Source of the DNA: CAITZA01 sp937915285
GTDB lineage: Bacteria > Desulfobacterota > Desulfomonilia > Desulfomonilales > Desulfomonilaceae
Length of the DNA: 64,000 bases
Assembly (NCBI GenBank): GCA_036821825.1
Contig: DAISIV010000002.1
Coordinates: forward strand, 1 to 64,000
Reading direction: 5' to 3'
The position numbers were made by a program, and so were the translations under genes. This document shows, in pieces, positions 43,976-52,616 of this stretch; position 1 is the first letter of the stretch; each line of letters opens with the position of its first letter. The notes beneath the pieces are model-generated. The model saw nothing but the letters and a program-made list of their open reading frames with translations, was not told the origin of the DNA and made no database searches.

Positions 43976-45232
43976 CTACTGATTCTTGATGGCCTTCAAT
44001 ACTATTTCGGACGCTTTCTTGGTTGCATCAGGTTGAACCAGGTATTCGCGAATCTGTTCAAATCCGGTCTTCATAATTTTACACAAATCGGCGTTTGATC
44101 TCAATTTGTCGAGCCAGTGCGCCATAGTAGCTGCATTGGCGTGTCTCTGAAGCAGTTCGGGAACAAACAGAGGCCTGCCGCATTCATCACAACTAATCTT
44201 GTGTCCTGAATCCAGCACAAGGCTTATCGGGCCTCTTATGCCTTCATGTTCCATCTTGATGGACAGAACGTTGGCGATTGCGACATGGATGTCCGGATCC
44301 ATTAGTAAGGGTTTCAATATCCTGGTGGCCAGGAACCATGAAAAATCATCCATGAGGTATACCACGGCGTGAGGCAGTCCTGCGAGGGCTGCCTGGAGCG
44401 TGGCCGTTCCGGAGCATATAAGCCCGCTATCTGAGGCCGCCATGATTCTCGAGGCCTCCAATTGGGAAATCATGACGTCGACATCTGCTGATTCCAAGAT
44501 CCGGTTTATCATCCCAGTCAGATGCTGTCCGGCTACCGGAAGAACGTATCTGGTGTCGGGATATTTCAGTTGATGTCTTTTGGCCGCCGCCAGCATCAGG
44601 GGCAAAGTTCTCTCGATCTCCGAGGATCTGCTCCCCGGCGCCAGGGTGACTATCCAGGTATCAAGACCTAAACCCAATTCCGTTCGCGTTTCAACCCTGT
44701 CAACCTTCGGGGGTGAGTCATTCACCATGGTATGACCAACAAAATGAGCGTCTACCCCCAAGTCCCGATACAACTTCTCTTCAAAAGGGAAAATGGTCAT
44801 CATGGTGTCTACACGATCCCTGATCTTATAGATTCTCCCTTTTCTCCAGGCCCATACCTGTGGGCTAATGTAGTAGCAGACCTTTGTTCCCGATTGTTTT
44901 GCAAACTTGCACAATCTCAGATTCACATCGGGAAAATCCACCGGTATGAACAAGTCATATCCTGATGTCAAAAGCTCATTTTTCATGGTCCTGTAAGCGC
45001 TTAAAACCCTTTTGAGCTTGGAGAGTCCCCCGCTGAATCCGATCGTGTTTATTTCCTTGTAATGGTGAAAGAGGTGAACCCCGAGAGCCTTAAGCCGGTC
45101 GCCTCCAATCCCCGAGACCTGAAGGTCAGGTAGTGAGGACTTCAGTTCCTTGATGAGCCTGGCCAGGTGATAATCACCCGAGGCTTCCCCCGCCATTACC
45201 AGAATGGTTGGTCCTTTTGGTGAAGAGCGCAT
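43976..45232 (-). CDS. lpxB: Lipid-A-disaccharide synthase (LpxB, 418 aa)
   Basis: Condenses UDP-2,3-diacylglucosamine with lipid X to form the lipid A disaccharide. GT19 signatures are the N-terminal VMAGEASGDYHLARLIKEL, YISPQVWAWRKGR, GHTMVND, LAPGSRSSEIERTLPLML and the GTATLQAAL donor motif. It is somewhat longer than usual, with an insertion near residues 345-375 containing CDEC, which could be a small zinc knuckle or only a lineage insertion. The longest ORF begins 32 residues earlier; the ATG at 45232 has TGGAG upstream and gives the family start. A promoter candidate lies 110 bases upstream. Confidence 0.93.
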   Translation of the reverse strand: MRSSPKGPTILVMAGEASGDYHLARLIKELKSSLPDLQVSGIGGDRLKALGVHLFHHYKEINTIGFSGGLSKLKRVLSAYRTMKNELLTSGYDLFIPVDFPDVNLRLCKFAKQSGTKVCYYISPQVWAWRKGRIYKIRDRVDTMMTIFPFEEKLYRDLGVDAHFVGHTMVNDSPPKVDRVETRTELGLGLDTWIVTLAPGSRSSEIERTLPLMLAAAKRHQLKYPDTRYVLPVAGQHLTGMINRILESADVDVMISQLEASRIMAASDSGLICSGTATLQAALAGLPHAVVYLMDDFSWFLATRILKPLLMDPDIHVAIANVLSIKMEHEGIRGPISLVLDSGHKISCDECGRPLFVPELLQRHANAATMAHWLDKLRSNADLCKIMKTGFEQIREYLVQPDATKKASEIVLKAIKNQ

Positions 45233-45342
45233 GAAACTCCAGTCCAACACCGGAACCCCAAAATAAGGGTTTGGGACTCTAAAATTCGGATTATTGATAC
45301 AAGCGTGCGCTTGATGCCGTAGTTCCAATATTTAAACACTTC

Positions 45343-45372
45343 AGCATACCAAAATGAATTAACGCTTGACAA
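45343..45372 (-). promoter_or_regulatory. Predicted promoter for lpxB
   Basis: On the minus strand TTGTCA (45367-45372), 18-base spacer, TATGCT (45343-45348). On the plus strand the same region gives TTGACA (45366-45371) without a good -10. Confidence 0.35.
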
Positions 45373-45515
45373 GATCATAATTTGTGATAAGGGAACGATC
45401 CGTAAAGCCCAGACCTTTTTTATTTTTAAATATTAGCTGGATGCCATAAAAGCCTAATTCCGCGCGTTTAATGCTCGGATACGGTTTTCTAGGGTGTTAG
45501 AGCAGGGAGTTTATT

Positions 45516-47024
45516 ATGAAGCTAGGTTTTTGCGAAAAGTGCGATAAACCGACCGATGCGTGCTATGAAATACGTAATAATAAGGTTTACTTGGTAAAGT
45601 TTTGCAAAGATTGTGGAAGAACATCCTCGCTGGTTACCAAGGACGCTCGCAAGTGGCGTTGGAAAAGGGAAATCGCTTGTTATCAAGAACCTGCTGGCCC
45701 CACTTGTTCTTTGGACTGCAAATCATGTGACCATCAGTTGCACACTAAACCATCTACAGTCTCAATTGACGTTACTAACCTGTGTAATCAGCGCTGTCCA
45801 ATCTGCCTAGCTTACGTCGATGCAATGGGTTTTGCCTATCATCCCCCCCTGGAGTACTTTGAAAAAATATTCAGACATTTCCAGAAGCAGCATCCCAAGC
45901 CGAACATGTGTTTTTTCGGGGGTGAGCCAACTGTTCACGCCAATTTTACTGAGATCGTAAAAATGGCGCGTGACTATGGTTTCCAGGTTCAACTATTCAC
46001 CAATGGGGTCAAGCTTGCGGACAGGCGATATTGTGAGGAGCTTTGTTCTCTGGGCATTCAGGTGAATTTCAGCCTGGACGGAACCAGGCCGGACATATAT
46101 AAAACGTTGAGGGGTGACAACTCCCTTGAGGTGAAACGACGGGCTTTCAGGAATGTCATTGAATGTGGAGTCAATAAGCTAGCGGTTATATCTACAGTGG
46201 CAGAAGGCGTCAATGACTCCAACATGCGGGAAATGATGGAATTCATTCATGAGCACAAGGATCATGTGTCGGTTTGGGGTTTTGTTCCACTGACACCGTG
46301 CTGGGAATCAAAACATGTCAAGCTCGAGCCTACCACCACGGAATGTGTCGAAAAGATTTTTGAACAGATGATCCCTGATATAGAATTTGTATCTACCGGT
46401 ATGATGAAATTTGAAGTCCTGTCGAAATTTTTCGGCAGGCAAACACTTGGTGGCTCCCATCCCAATTGTGAAAGCGCTACCCTAATGGTTTCGGATGGAT
46501 CTCATTACGTTCCCATTTCATCATACTTGACCATCCCACTTTCCCAGTTGTTGGCCGAACTAAGAGAGATTGACGCCATTCTCCTCTCACAGTCGCCCAA
46601 TTCCAGGGATGGTTGGCTGCAGAAGGCGCTTTTCGACGTCAAGACCCTTTCCAAGACAGTGGCTATTCTTTACAAATCCATGAGATTCCGGAAGATCTTT
46701 GGCGACAGATATGTTTTCAATGGCATGATGTCCCTGTTGGATCTGGTTAAAGGCCGGAAAATAGACAGAATTCTAGCTGAGCGAACCTGTTTTAAGCGGA
46801 TACTTACCATGATCACGATCCCTTACGAAGACAAGGGCGGTTTGGAAGATGCCCGGTTGAAGGATTGCCCGGCAGTATTTGCTTACGAGGATGTCGTCAC
46901 CGGCAGGATCAAAACGGCTGCCTTCTGTTCCTGGCAGACAATAAAGGATGATGTGTGCCGCAAGATCCAGGCTCATTACGAAAGCGAGCCAGAGCGCAAA
47001 AGCCAGAAGGCCCTACTGTCCTGA
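45516..47024 (+). CDS. Radical SAM protein of the Tes/MJ0619-like group (502 aa)
   Basis: The radical SAM site is C90-x3-C94-x2-C97 (NLCNQRCPICLAY), followed by FFGGEPTVH and FSLDGTRPDIY. N-terminal to it are a rubredoxin-like four-Cys centre (Cys6, Cys9, Cys31, Cys34) and a second Cys cluster (Cys64, Cys68, Cys71, CSLDCKSCDH); further Cys lie near the C-terminus (LKDCP, AAFCSW, DDVCRK). This arrangement resembles the archaeal tetraether lipid synthase and MJ0619 group, which carries a rubredoxin-like iron and several clusters and couples unactivated carbons. Bacterial homologues are known, but their products are mostly undetermined. A start with SD-like GCAGGGAG supports the ATG. The GT2 and ParB-like genes follow on the same strand. 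Confidence 0.82.
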   Translation: MKLGFCEKCDKPTDACYEIRNNKVYLVKFCKDCGRTSSLVTKDARKWRWKREIACYQEPAGPTCSLDCKSCDHQLHTKPSTVSIDVTNLCNQRCPICLAYVDAMGFAYHPPLEYFEKIFRHFQKQHPKPNMCFFGGEPTVHANFTEIVKMARDYGFQVQLFTNGVKLADRRYCEELCSLGIQVNFSLDGTRPDIYKTLRGDNSLEVKRRAFRNVIECGVNKLAVISTVAEGVNDSNMREMMEFIHEHKDHVSVWGFVPLTPCWESKHVKLEPTTTECVEKIFEQMIPDIEFVSTGMMKFEVLSKFFGRQTLGGSHPNCESATLMVSDGSHYVPISSYLTIPLSQLLAELREIDAILLSQSPNSRDGWLQKALFDVKTLSKTVAILYKSMRFRKIFGDRYVFNGMMSLLDLVKGRKIDRILAERTCFKRILTMITIPYEDKGGLEDARLKDCPAVFAYEDVVTGRIKTAAFCSWQTIKDDVCRKIQAHYESEPERKSQKALLS

Positions 47025-47135
47025 ACTAAGACCGACTTGTTTGATTTAGGAAATTGTTGTTAAACAGTCTTGCATCAGTCCTTTTTAGACATATAAACCG
47101 ACTACGGCATAACGGACCGGAACGGCAACTGACCG

Positions 47136-48014
47136 GTGGAATCCGAGAGAGATTTCTTGTTGTCATTGTCTCCGCTAGTTAGCGCAGTCATACCTACCTA
47201 TAACCGGGCTAATGTGATATCCCGCGCCATTCGCTCGGTTATGACCCAAACCTACAGACCGATTGAAATAGTTGTTGTGGATGACGGCTCTGAGGACGAT
47301 ACCTCGGAAGTCCTGCTGAAATTTCCAGGCATAAAAATACTGGCCCAGGCCAATCTCGGTGTCTCTGCCGCCCGAAACACGGGAATTGCTAACTCGACAG
47401 GTTCCCTCGTCGCCTTCCTGGATTCTGATGACGAATGGCTCCCCGAAAAAATTCAGAAACAGGTTGAGCTATATACTAGGGATCAGCCATATTTCATCTG
47501 TCATACCAATGAAATATGGTTGCGAAATGAAAAACCGGTTTCTCAAAAGACCATACATTTGAAGCAGGGCGGTTATTTCTTTGAGCGGGCTCTTGAACGC
47601 TGTCTTATTAGTCCGTCCGCAACCGTTATTTCCCGTGCGCTTCTGGATGAGGTTGGATGGTTTGATGAAAGGCTCGTGGCTGCAGAAGATTACGACTTGT
47701 GGCTTCGAATAACTTCTTGTTACAGGGTTGACTTCGTGGATGAGCCACTTGTAATAAAACGTGCCGGTGAATCCAACCAGCTATCCCTGGTAACCCCTGC
47801 CATAGACAGATTCCGCATAATCGCCCTGGAGAAAATCATCAGTCACGCCAATTTGAGGTATGATCAGCGAAAGGCCGCTATTAAAACTCTTGTCAGGAAA
47901 GCAAATATACTTTCCGCTGGCTGCCGTAAGCGCGGAAACATTGGGGAGGCAACATATTACAGTGAACTGGCACGAAAATACTCAGACATTAATGATGAGC
48001 CTCAGGGAGATTAA
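47136..48014 (+). CDS. Family 2 glycosyltransferase (292 aa)
   Basis: GT-A fold enzyme using a nucleotide sugar. Motifs are VIPTYNRANVISRAIRSVMTQTY, VVDDGSEDDT, AARNTGIANSTG and FLDSDDEWLPEK (DxD-type metal site), then AEDYDLWLRIT. There is no membrane segment. It probably adds a sugar to a surface polysaccharide or lipid. The GTG start lacks an SD; a TTG at 47157 after GAGAGAG is an alternative. Its 3' end overlaps the ParB-like gene by 23 bases. Similar overall to the GT2 in the LPS cluster at 59897-60760. Confidence 0.88.
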   Translation: MESERDFLLSLSPLVSAVIPTYNRANVISRAIRSVMTQTYRPIEIVVVDDGSEDDTSEVLLKFPGIKILAQANLGVSAARNTGIANSTGSLVAFLDSDDEWLPEKIQKQVELYTRDQPYFICHTNEIWLRNEKPVSQKTIHLKQGGYFFERALERCLISPSATVISRALLDEVGWFDERLVAAEDYDLWLRITSCYRVDFVDEPLVIKRAGESNQLSLVTPAIDRFRIIALEKIISHANLRYDQRKAAIKTLVRKANILSAGCRKRGNIGEATYYSELARKYSDINDEPQGD

Positions 48015-48891
48015 CCTCTCGGACAGAACTTATTATCTGCCGTGTTTCGATGGATTAGACGATCTAGTAGAGTCTGTGAAAAGAGTCGGGATCCTTTCAC
48101 CCCCATTCGTGACAAGAAATGAACATGGGCAAATGATTCCTGTGACAGGACGCCGAAGGCTTATGGCAGCGCTTCGGGCTGAGGCCGAAAGCACAGCCGT
48201 TCGTGAGGTCCCATCGTGCGTGTCTGAACGTAATCTTGTGGACCTGATTTTCTGGGATAATCTATGGAGAATTCGCGGAAACCTGGTTTGCGCTGCGATT
48301 ATGATTGAACGGCTTTTCCAGGCGCTGCCCTCACAAGTGGTGGCCGAACAGTACATGCAATGGATGGGGATTCCGCCTCGAGGCCCCAGGGTGGCCAGAC
48401 TCAGGTCGATCGCAAATCTCGAGGAGCGTTGTCTCAGGGATATTTGGTCGGGTCGAATTCTCGAAAAAACTGCTGCGCTACTCACAAGGCTAACTGATGA
48501 AGAGCGCTCGGTTATTCTGGATTTCTGCTTTCATTTCGGATGGAATGCCAACAAGAACGCCGAGGTTGTTCAGGCTTTATACGATGTTTCCATATTCCGC
48601 AACAGGCCGGTCGTTGAAATCATTTCAGAGATTTCAGAAACCATTCAAAAGAAATATCCTGACGCAGTCCTTAGCCAGAAAGCCGACAACATGAGGGAAC
48701 TGATCAAATCCATGAAGTCCCCGGATCTGGATCATCACGAATCCTTGTTTCATGAGTGGCGGGATAATCTCGAATTACCCAGCAATATTCTTGTAAGGCA
48801 CGCCCAATCATTTGAAAGCGAAGCCTTAACGATTGAACTCAAGGTAAATTCAAAAGAACAGGCAGAGGAACTGATAAAAAAAATCCTTTAA
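47992..48891 (+). CDS. ParB/Spo0J nuclease-like domain protein (299 aa)
   Basis: Residues about 1-95 show a ParB-N-like fold: REINLSDRTYYLPCFDGLDDLVESVKRVGILSPPFV, then the PVTGRRRLMAAL block that corresponds to the GERRxxA motif used by ParB-type CTP/nuclease domains, followed by VPSCVSERNLVDLIFWDN. The rest is helical and lacks a clear HTH. The longest ORF starts at 47860, inside the GT2; the ATG pair at 47992/47995 is chosen because the ParB-like homology begins there, overlapping the GT2 stop. It is not near a parA gene or an origin, so a chromosome-segregation role is unlikely. Function unknown. Confidence 0.72.
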   Translation: MMSLREINLSDRTYYLPCFDGLDDLVESVKRVGILSPPFVTRNEHGQMIPVTGRRRLMAALRAEAESTAVREVPSCVSERNLVDLIFWDNLWRIRGNLVCAAIMIERLFQALPSQVVAEQYMQWMGIPPRGPRVARLRSIANLEERCLRDIWSGRILEKTAALLTRLTDEERSVILDFCFHFGWNANKNAEVVQALYDVSIFRNRPVVEIISEISETIQKKYPDAVLSQKADNMRELIKSMKSPDLDHHESLFHEWRDNLELPSNILVRHAQSFESEALTIELKVNSKEQAEELIKKIL

Positions 48892-48900
48892 ATGAATCAT

Positions 48901-48921
48901 AAAAACAAGCCCATTTGGGCT
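48901..48921 (-). terminator. Terminator of the 52-aa gene
   Basis: On the minus strand AGCCC-AAAT-GGGCT is followed by TGTTTTT. The 5' arm begins within the last base of the stop codon, so the hairpin directly closes this short gene. It could also help end the convergent ParB-like mRNA. Confidence 0.6.
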
Positions 48922-49079
48922 CAGCAGACTTTGAACTTGTCTTTCAGACTTTGAGGCAGTTCACTGTCGTCAATCTGTTCTATTGAAGTATTGACAATTT
49001 CATCGATTCTCTTTTTCTGACTGTTTGTCGCATCCTCTATTATTGTGTCAGTGGCGGAATTTTTTTCGTCGTTTTTCAC
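48921..49079 (-). CDS. Small acidic protein of unknown function (52 aa)
   Basis: A GTG start at 49079 is preceded by AGAGGAGGT, one of the strongest SDs in the window, and the ORF ends directly in a terminator hairpin. The product begins MKNDEKNSATDTIIEDATN, is rich in Asp, Glu, Lys, Ser and Thr, and ends in KDKFKVC, with its only Cys as the last residue. It has no signal peptide. It sits between a ParB-like gene (convergent) and an SPL-like radical SAM gene (divergent). Composition, SD and terminator argue for a real gene; I do not recognise a family. Confidence 0.65.
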   Translation of the reverse strand: MKNDEKNSATDTIIEDATNSQKKRIDEIVNTSIEQIDDSELPQSLKDKFKVC

Positions 49080-49241
49080 TGGGACCTCCTCTCAATGGGC
49101 AATTTGAAGTCATCTGGAATATAATGACATTTTACTATCGTTGACATGGACGGGTCAACATATGTCATTGCTGCGGGTCCTGTCGGCGATCGAACACAAT
49201 AGTTTGGGTTCCACCATTTCATCAATAGGTAAAAAATCAGC

Positions 49242-50339
49242 ATGAAGTTTCCCGTAGACGAGATTTGGATAGATAATGACGCGGCGGATTACAGATTGTG
49301 CGCTGAGATAGCAGGCAGGTCTCCTCATTCAAAGGTTTTAGTGGGCAGCGAATACGAGGCTGAAGCTCGAAAAATGGAGTTGGATCCCAACCCATTCAAA
49401 AAAGGTAAGAGAATTCTGAAACTGGTAAAACACAAAGGATCTTTTGTAAAACCTTGCCCTGGAACACGTGAATACGTTTGTTGCAATCTGGAAATACTTC
49501 ACATTGGACAAGGTTGCCCAATGGATTGCCGTTATTGCGCTCTACAGTTCTATTTCAACAGGCCGGTGATGGAAGTATTCGTGAATCAGGATGAAATGTT
49601 GAGTGAACTATCTGAATACATGAAAAAATCGGATAAGCCGTTTCACAGGTTTTGCACTGGAGAATTCGCAGACTCGCTGGCCCTGGATCCCCTGACAAAT
49701 CTCTCATCAAAACTCGTGGACCTTTTCAGAGGCCAGAGCAGGGCTTCCCTGGAAATAAAGACAAAGACAGATTCGGTTTCTTCCTTGATAGATTGTGAAC
49801 CCGCTCAAAATGTTGTGGTCAGTTTTTCAATGAACTCCATGAATGTAAACAGAAAGGAAGAGATTGGGGCGGCGAGCATTTCAAAGCGTTTGAAGGCGGC
49901 TTCAAAAATTGAGGAGGCCGGCTACAGGACCGGTTTTCATTTTGACCCCATAATTCCTCATGAAAACTGGAAGAGGGAATATAGCCGAACGGTAGAGCAA
50001 ATATTTGACTCGGTGAGTCCCGAATCCATAGCATGGTTTTCGCTTGGTGTGATTAGGTTTCAGCCCGTATTGAAAGACATTGTGACCTCAAGGTTTGGTC
50101 CGCTCACCTATTTCCATGATGCTTTTAACCCGGGACTTGATGGAAAGAGCAGGATATTTGTGGACCGAAGGATTGAGATTTACCGATTCATGGCTAAATC
50201 AATAAGATCAAGATCACCTGAGGCACGAATCTACCTGTGTATGGAATCGCCCGAGGTGTGGGCCAAATCCCTCGGGATGGACATGACCTCCAATGAGCAA
50301 CTCGCCGGTTATCTCGACGAGGCTTTCCTGGGGACTTGA
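49242..50339 (+). CDS. SPL-family radical SAM protein (365 aa)
   Basis: The site C92-x3-C96-x2-C99 (GQGCPMDCRYCALQFYFNRP) and the following FCTGEFADSLALD, EIKTKT and SMN...YRTGFHFDPI blocks match the spore-photoproduct-lyase-like family. True SPL repairs a spore-specific thymine dimer; members in non-sporulating bacteria have unknown substrates, and this organism need not form spores. The N-terminus (MKFPVDEIWIDNDAADYRLCAEIAGRSPHSKVLVG) also follows the family. The start lacks a strong SD. The next gene starts 32 bases downstream and is probably cotranscribed. Confidence 0.87.
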   Translation: MKFPVDEIWIDNDAADYRLCAEIAGRSPHSKVLVGSEYEAEARKMELDPNPFKKGKRILKLVKHKGSFVKPCPGTREYVCCNLEILHIGQGCPMDCRYCALQFYFNRPVMEVFVNQDEMLSELSEYMKKSDKPFHRFCTGEFADSLALDPLTNLSSKLVDLFRGQSRASLEIKTKTDSVSSLIDCEPAQNVVVSFSMNSMNVNRKEEIGAASISKRLKAASKIEEAGYRTGFHFDPIIPHENWKREYSRTVEQIFDSVSPESIAWFSLGVIRFQPVLKDIVTSRFGPLTYFHDAFNPGLDGKSRIFVDRRIEIYRFMAKSIRSRSPEARIYLCMESPEVWAKSLGMDMTSNEQLAGYLDEAFLGT

Positions 50340-50370
50340 ACTTTTTGGCCTTAAGATCCGGAATCCTGAA

Positions 50371-51621
50371 ATGAGCAACTCGAATAATACAACCAGATTG
50401 ATGTCATGGAATACGCACTCCCTAATATCGAGGTTTTCGCTTTGTGAGTATTTTTCCAAAAATGAGTTCGAAAAAGTGGCTGTTTCTCCATTGGATAAGT
50501 TCATATCGAAGTGTAGGGACAGGTTGCTGGAATTTTCGCTGATATTTCACAAGGACTTATACAACAGACTGGGGCTGGGTCACCCCGATGGCCGAAAAGT
50601 AGAGAGCCTGGAAACCATCGGGGATTTTATTCGCATTTTCAGGCTGAACCCTCAAACACAATTCCATCATGTGCGCGTCTACCGCCTCGAAGAATTGTCA
50701 CCGGGGACTGGTCACGATGTAAGCAGGGAAGGGCCACCAGGTCACTCATACATACCTGTTGAAGTTGGCGCTGAAATTCCGGTCTTCGAAATTATTTGCG
50801 CTTACTCAGATGAACCGGACTGGGGCATGGATCAGAACATTTTTTCAGTTCGGGAGTATGGTTTGGCCAATCCACCATTCGGTCCGGTAAAGGGTATGAG
50901 TTCACAGGCCCCTTTTCACATGGGCTTTCCGCATGAGAGCAGGCTTGCCTACTGGATTGTTCCAAGTCTGGGAAGAAGTCTCGTGTCGACAAGGGTAAGG
51001 ATGTGCCTGGGGCTTTCAGAAATTGCGTTTGCTCAAGGAATGGACTATTGGGGCTGGCGTTTTGCAGCGTGGGCGGCTCATTACCTCCAGGACATTACTT
51101 GCCCGGTTCACTGCATGCCCATACCGGTAGCGCCCAAGGCACTGATAGTAAATTTAATGATGAATCCGAATCCGACAAAGTTTTTTAAGAAGTGCAGGGA
51201 CTTGTTCAGGAACCGGCACGGACTTTTTGAAGCTAGCGTATGCTATCTAATGAATAAAAGCGTCAAGCAAGACTCTGATCGCAGGCTGATAGACGTTCTT
51301 TTGTTTGCATCGGATGGACTTGACGCCAACGTGGATTCTATCATCAGTTCGGCTTCGGAAACTCCGCATAATCTGGCTCCAAAAATTATTGATTTTCTGG
51401 TAAATTTGTATTCCTATCCGGTTGTTGATCAACCAGAGCGCTACGTGAACCCGGAAGGGGAGTTTTTGATTAACGGTCTCCTCGAGGAGGCGATTACAAA
51501 GCGTCCGCAATTCTATGATGGATTTGTTGATTCTGTATGCAAGTGTCTTGAACAGGCAGGAAGGGTCACCAGATTTGTGATTGTCACTTCAAGACGAGGC
51601 GCCCAACATGATAGTTGGTAA
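50371..51621 (+). CDS. Zinc-dependent phospholipase C/P1-nuclease-fold protein (416 aa)
   Basis: The helical metallohydrolase signature is visible: an N-terminal Trp-Asn-Thr-His (WNTHSLI, His16) like the mature N-terminus of phospholipase C, and H237-x3-D241-x5-H247 in AAHYLQDITCPVH, which corresponds to the HxxxD...H zinc ligands of that fold. Another His lies in PHESRLAYW. Unlike typical PLC or S1/P1 enzymes it has no signal peptide, so it would act in the cytoplasm. The longest ORF begins within the preceding radical SAM gene; the ATG at 50371 (MSNSNNTTRLMSWNTH) is preferred, and the ATG ten codons later is also possible. Substrate unknown. Confidence 0.7.
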   Translation: MSNSNNTTRLMSWNTHSLISRFSLCEYFSKNEFEKVAVSPLDKFISKCRDRLLEFSLIFHKDLYNRLGLGHPDGRKVESLETIGDFIRIFRLNPQTQFHHVRVYRLEELSPGTGHDVSREGPPGHSYIPVEVGAEIPVFEIICAYSDEPDWGMDQNIFSVREYGLANPPFGPVKGMSSQAPFHMGFPHESRLAYWIVPSLGRSLVSTRVRMCLGLSEIAFAQGMDYWGWRFAAWAAHYLQDITCPVHCMPIPVAPKALIVNLMMNPNPTKFFKKCRDLFRNRHGLFEASVCYLMNKSVKQDSDRRLIDVLLFASDGLDANVDSIISSASETPHNLAPKIIDFLVNLYSYPVVDQPERYVNPEGEFLINGLLEEAITKRPQFYDGFVDSVCKCLEQAGRVTRFVIVTSRRGAQHDSW

Positions 51622-51731
51622 TAGTCAAAGACGCTATCTCCCTGCGCATTGGCGAAGAAAAACCATGTTCCTTAAAATATACAAAATACATGAGACTCAT
51701 ATCTAATCCAAATTCAAGGAGGAATTGGATA

Positions 51732-52616
51732 ATGAAGCCTTTAAGGGGAATTTTTTTTCTGATGGCTCTCTTTTTGGTGATGGCTCCTTTCTCGTACGCT
51801 GACCTGGATCAGATAAAGGCTACAGGTGAATTGAGGCATCTCGGTGTTCCTTACGCCAATTTTGTTACGGGTGACGGCGAGGGTCTGGATGCCAGAATCA
51901 TAAAACTCTACTGTGATCGAATTGGGGTTAAATATCGATATGTTAAAACCAACTGGGATTCGGTGATCAGTGATCTTTCCGGCAAGAAGTTCAAAGTCAA
52001 AGGGGACGAGGTTGAGATCATAGGAGAGACTCCGGTGAGGGGGGACATCATCGGAAATGGACTGACATTCATACCCTGGAGACAGAAGATTATCAACTAT
52101 TCAATTCCCTATTTCCCTTCTGCCATTTGGGTCATAGCAAAGGCTGATTCTGCGCTCAAACCAATTCTTCCAACATCCGATCAGGCCAAGGATGTTGAAA
52201 TGACCAGGGATCTGTTAAGAGGAAAGGATGTTCTGGGTATCAAGAACACCTGTGTAGACCTTGATCTGTACAATCTTCCCGAGGCCAGACCGGTCTACAA
52301 AGAGGGAATAACATTGAATGACCTGGCTGCCGCGCTTGTAAAGGGCGCAGCGGAAGTTTCCATTCTGGATGTTCCCGATTCACTGATAGCCCTATCCAAG
52401 TTTCCAGGGAAAATCAAAATCCTTGGTTCAATTACCGGTAAACAGGACATGGGGTTTGGGTTCTCCAAAGATTCACCCAAGCTTTTGGAATCGTTCAACC
52501 AGTTCCTTGTCGAACTCAAATCCAGCGGAGAACTCACGAATCTAATTCTGAAATATTATCCGGGTATAGACAGATACTTCCCAGAGGTATTGAAAAGGGA
52601 TAACAAAACGCAATGA
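51732..52616 (+). CDS. Periplasmic amino-acid-binding-type protein (SBP_bac_3 fold, 294 aa)
   Basis: A signal peptide (residues 1-23, SYA) is followed by the type-2 binding fold: IKATGELRHLGVPYANFV, GLDARIIKLYCDRIGVKYRYVKTNWDSVISDL, GNGLTFIPWRQKIINYSIPY, AEVSILDVPDSLIAL and ELTNLILKYYPGIDRYFP. AAGGAGG lies before the ATG at 51732, so the longer ORF from 51615 is not used. Its stop overlaps the start of a hybrid histidine kinase by four bases (ATGA), and there are no transporter genes, so it most likely presents its ligand to that kinase. Confidence 0.87.
   Translation: MKPLRGIFFLMALFLVMAPFSYADLDQIKATGELRHLGVPYANFVTGDGEGLDARIIKLYCDRIGVKYRYVKTNWDSVISDLSGKKFKVKGDEVEIIGETPVRGDIIGNGLTFIPWRQKIINYSIPYFPSAIWVIAKADSALKPILPTSDQAKDVEMTRDLLRGKDVLGIKNTCVDLDLYNLPEARPVYKEGITLNDLAAALVKGAAEVSILDVPDSLIALSKFPGKIKILGSITGKQDMGFGFSKDSPKLLESFNQFLVELKSSGELTNLILKYYPGIDRYFPEVLKRDNKTQ

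Noticed and set aside
47970..47986. TGGCACG sequence resembling a sigma-54 -24 element within the GT2 gene
   Set aside because: No GC at the required -12 spacing, and it lies within coding sequence.
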